In this document: positions 62,015-64,000 of the stretch, piece by piece
Layout of the letters: every line of letters begins with the position of its first letter
Numbering within the stretch: the first letter of the stretch is position 1
Origin: Actinoplanes flavus
GTDB lineage: Bacteria > Actinomycetota > Actinomycetes > Mycobacteriales > Micromonosporaceae
Reading direction: 5' to 3'
Length of the DNA: 64,000 bases
NCBI RefSeq assembly: GCF_017592555.1
Contig: NZ_JAGFNS010000001.1
Location: forward strand, 273,571-337,570
The notes under the pieces: generated by a model
The model's input: the letters and a program-made list of their open reading frames with translations, nothing else
What the model was told of the DNA's origin: nothing
The model's database searches: none
Made by a program: the position numbers and the translations under genes

Positions 62015-62674
62015 TTACCTACCCGCGTCGGGGATCGAATCGAACTCCTCCGGCACGGTCAGCCAGGTCGCCCGGCTCGCCGGCCAGAAGATCGTGAAGG
62101 CGCGGCCGACCACCGAGTCGACCGGGATCGTCGCGTCCTGGATCTTGCCGGCCTCGTCGGCCGCGCCGCTCTGCTCGTAGTGCTCCAGCGAGTCGCCGGA
62201 CGCCTCGCGGTGATCACCCATCACCCAGAGGCGGCCCTCCGGGACGGTGATGTCGAAATTCTGGTCGGCGACCTGGTTGCGGGTGCCGTCGGCCTCGACG
62301 TACACATAAGGCTCGTCGAGCGACTTGCCGTTGATGACGAGCCGCTGCTGCTGGTCGCAGCAGACCACGTTGTCGCCGGGCTGGCCGATGACGCGCTTGA
62401 TGAAGTCCTCGCCGTCGGCGCCGGACTGCCAGGCGGTCGGCGCCTTGAAGACGATGATCTCGCCGCGGCGCGGGTCCCGGAAGTCGTAGACCAGCTTGTT
62501 GACGAGCACCCGGTCCCACAGCTCCAGGGTGTGCTGCATGGAGGGGGACGGGATGTAGAACGTCTGCAGCACGAACGCCCGGACCAGGAAGGCGACGAGG
62601 ATCGCCACGCCAAGCAGGATGGGGAGCTCGCGCCAGAATGAGCCCTTGCGTTTTTCGGTCTGCTCGTCAATCAC
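62015..62674 (-). CDS. lepB: Signal peptidase I, second copy
   Basis: 219 residues, one N-terminal membrane helix, active site outside. Catalytic Ser45 in YIPSPSMQHTL and Lys93 in EDFIKRVIG; box D is GDNVVCCD and box E is VMGDHREASGDS. It overlaps the stop of the preceding lepB by 4 nt (GTGA), so the two are co-translated. The C-terminus lacks a second membrane helix, unlike its neighbour. Confidence 0.93.
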   Translation of the reverse strand: MIDEQTEKRKGSFWRELPILLGVAILVAFLVRAFVLQTFYIPSPSMQHTLELWDRVLVNKLVYDFRDPRRGEIIVFKAPTAWQSGADGEDFIKRVIGQPGDNVVCCDQQQRLVINGKSLDEPYVYVEADGTRNQVADQNFDITVPEGRLWVMGDHREASGDSLEHYEQSGAADEAGKIQDATIPVDSVVGRAFTIFWPASRATWLTVPEEFDSIPDAGR

Positions 62675-63555
62675 GCTCGGAGCCTACGTCGTCGAGTCAC
62701 CAACGACATGCCGGAACGCGCGGATAGCGCCACCGCGAACAGAACTCCGAACACGTCCGTGGCCACCGCGGGGTGCTCCTCACGGGCCTTGACCGGGTGG
62801 GCGGCAGCCGCCGACGGGTACTGCTCGGCATACCGTTTCCACACGTCGGGCACGTTGAGGCTGGTGAACCGGTCGCTGGGCCAGACCACCACGAAGGCCC
62901 GGCCGATGATGTTCTCGATCGGCACGGTCCCCTGGCAGCGGGCGTCCTGGGAGACCGAGCGGTGGTCGCCCATCACGAACATCTCACCGGCCGGGACGGT
63001 CACCTCGGCGAACCGCCGGCTGGTGCACTGCCCGGGGATCGGCGGCTGGCTCAGATCGGAGTTGAAACCCTCCGCGATGTACACCTCGTCGATGCCGACG
63101 CCGTTGACGGTGATCCGGCCCTGCGCGTCGCAGCAGGCCACCTTGTCACCCGGAAGGCCGATCACCCGTTTGATGAAGTCGCGCTCGCCGGGACGGCTCA
63201 CCCCGACCAGGTCGCCGATGGTCCGGCCGAGCTTGGCCAGGAACGTGTTGCTGACCGCCTCGGTGACCTCGGGCGCCCAGTCGTCGGTGCCGCGGAAGAC
63301 GACGATCTCGCCGCGCAGCGGGTCGCGCATGTCGTAGACGACCTTGTTGACCAGGACCCGGTCCTGGATCGCCAGGGTGTTCTCCATCGACCCGGAGGGG
63401 ATGTAGAAGGCCTGGACCAAGAAGGTCCGGATGAGAACGGCCAGGCAGAACGCCACGATCAGCAGGAGCGGCAGCTCCTGCCACAGTGGCATCTCCTTGC
63501 GCCGCATCGCGGCCCGCCGTCGTTGAGACGGCCGATAGCCTTCCATCGGATCCAC
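62671..63555 (-). CDS. lepB: Signal peptidase I, first copy
   Basis: Type I signal peptidase, 294 residues from the GTG at 63555 (GGGAG at 9 nt; an ATG at 63564 is the alternative). N-terminal membrane helix, Ser56 in YIPSGSMENTL, Lys in RDFIKRVIG, box E VMGDHRSVSQDAR. A C-terminal hydrophobic stretch (VFGVLFAVALSA) with a basic tail adds a probable second membrane anchor. Tandem lepB genes downstream of rplS are usual in actinobacteria. Confidence 0.93.
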   Translation of the reverse strand: MDPMEGYRPSQRRRAAMRRKEMPLWQELPLLLIVAFCLAVLIRTFLVQAFYIPSGSMENTLAIQDRVLVNKVVYDMRDPLRGEIVVFRGTDDWAPEVTEAVSNTFLAKLGRTIGDLVGVSRPGERDFIKRVIGLPGDKVACCDAQGRITVNGVGIDEVYIAEGFNSDLSQPPIPGQCTSRRFAEVTVPAGEMFVMGDHRSVSQDARCQGTVPIENIIGRAFVVVWPSDRFTSLNVPDVWKRYAEQYPSAAAAHPVKAREEHPAVATDVFGVLFAVALSARSGMSLVTRRRRLRA

Positions 63556-63730
63556 GCTTCGCATCTCCCGCCGCCTACCGGCCGAACCGCCCCCGGATAC
63601 AGCACTACCGCCCGAGTTTCCCGGCTTAGGGAAATTTACGAGCGGTAGGACTGAAAAGGTTCACCTACAGCGCGCCAGGCACAGCCGCAAGCGTAGTTCG
63701 CCCGCACCCGTTCCCGCCGCACCGCGTGAA

Positions 63731-64000
63731 TCAGACGGTCTGCTTCTCCCGAAGCTCCTTGATCTTGGCCTTCTTGCCACGGAGCTCACGCAGGTAGTAG
63801 AGCTTGGCGCGGCGGACGTCACCACGGGTGATGACCTCGATCTTGTCGATCGCCGGGCTGTTGAGCGGGTAGGTCCGCTCGACGCCGACACCGAAGCTGA
63901 TCTTGCGAACCTTGAAGGTCTCACGCAGACCGGCGCCCTGGCGGGCGATCACGACGCCCTGGAAGACCTGGACACGGGAGCGGTTGCCTTCGACGACCCG
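63731..64000 (-). CDS. rplS: 50S ribosomal protein L19 (5' end outside window)
   Basis: The last 89 residues of L19: [22 protein letters not shown] runs in from the window edge (residues numbered from the edge 1-22), then [22 protein letters not shown] and the basic C-terminus [14 protein letters not shown]. The true start lies beyond position 64000. L19 sits at the 30S-50S interface. It stands about 175 bp ahead of the lepB pair. Confidence 0.96.
   Translation of the reverse strand, partial: RVVEGNRSRVQVFQGVVIARQGAGLRETFKVRKISFGVGVERTYPLNSPAIDKIEVITRGDVRRAKLYYLRELRGKKAKIKELREKQTV

Overview
The window looks like a core chromosomal segment of a high-GC actinobacterium, most likely a member of the Micromonosporaceae such as Actinoplanes. 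That placing is an inference from codon use, gene content and gene order; no 16S gene is present. From memory, the backbone follows the order of Mycobacterium tuberculosis genes from rpsO (about Rv2785c) to rplS (about Rv2904c): rpsO, ribF, truB, dinF, nrnA, rbfA, infB, ylxR, nusA, rimP, map, glnA4 cluster, GNAT, ispG, rip1, dxr, rlmN, cdsA, frr, pyrH, tsf, rpsB, then yraN, yifB, dprA, xerC, a DUF2469 gene, rnhB, lepB and rplS. There is no rRNA, tRNA, CRISPR array, insertion sequence or prophage.

Layout. 1-15.6 kb: the rimP-nusA-ylxR-infB-rbfA-nrnA-dinF-truB translation and RNA-metabolism run on the minus strand, then ribF and rpsO. A hybrid histidine kinase and a stand-alone receiver lie on the plus strand between truB and ribF. 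15.7-22.2 kb: a lipoprotein, a ferritin-like DUF4439 protein, a nucleotidyltransferase-fold protein, map, and a STAS protein facing a very large kinase/PP2C phosphatase. 22.2-28.9 kb: a gamma-glutamylation catabolic operon (permease, GlnA4-type synthetase, aldehyde dehydrogenase, SDR, two C26 amidohydrolases). 29.0-36.7 kb: a regulatory and transport block (candidate small transcript, MerR, DesK-type kinase and NarL-type regulator, ABC-2 exporter, LLM oxidoreductase, PadR, GNAT). 36.8-40.5 kb: dxr-rip1-ispG, supplying MEP-pathway enzymes and a site-2 protease. 40.6-46.2 kb: YihY-like protein, FAD oxidoreductase, MBL-Rieske fusion, small membrane protein, DivIVA-like protein. 46.2-51.7 kb: rpsB-tsf-pyrH-frr-cdsA-rlmN. 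52.1-57.6 kb: yraN-yifB-micropeptide-dprA, then a poorly characterised locus (AlpA-like HTH, proline-rich CxC protein, 57-bp tandem repeats, CxxC protein, repeated hairpins). 57.6-64 kb: xerC, a class V aminotransferase, then lepB-lepB-nudix-rnhB-DUF2469 and M23 on the minus strand, and the 3' part of rplS.

Common themes. Same-strand neighbours are tightly packed with ATGA, GTGA or TGATG overlaps. Ten genes have a TANNNT box 6-8 nt before the start codon, implying leaderless mRNAs. Strong GC-rich hairpins mark many 3' ends. The least explained parts are the 55.6-57.5 kb locus, the leader between rip1 and ispG, the candidate small transcript at 29.26-29.50 kb, and the micropeptide coupled to dprA.
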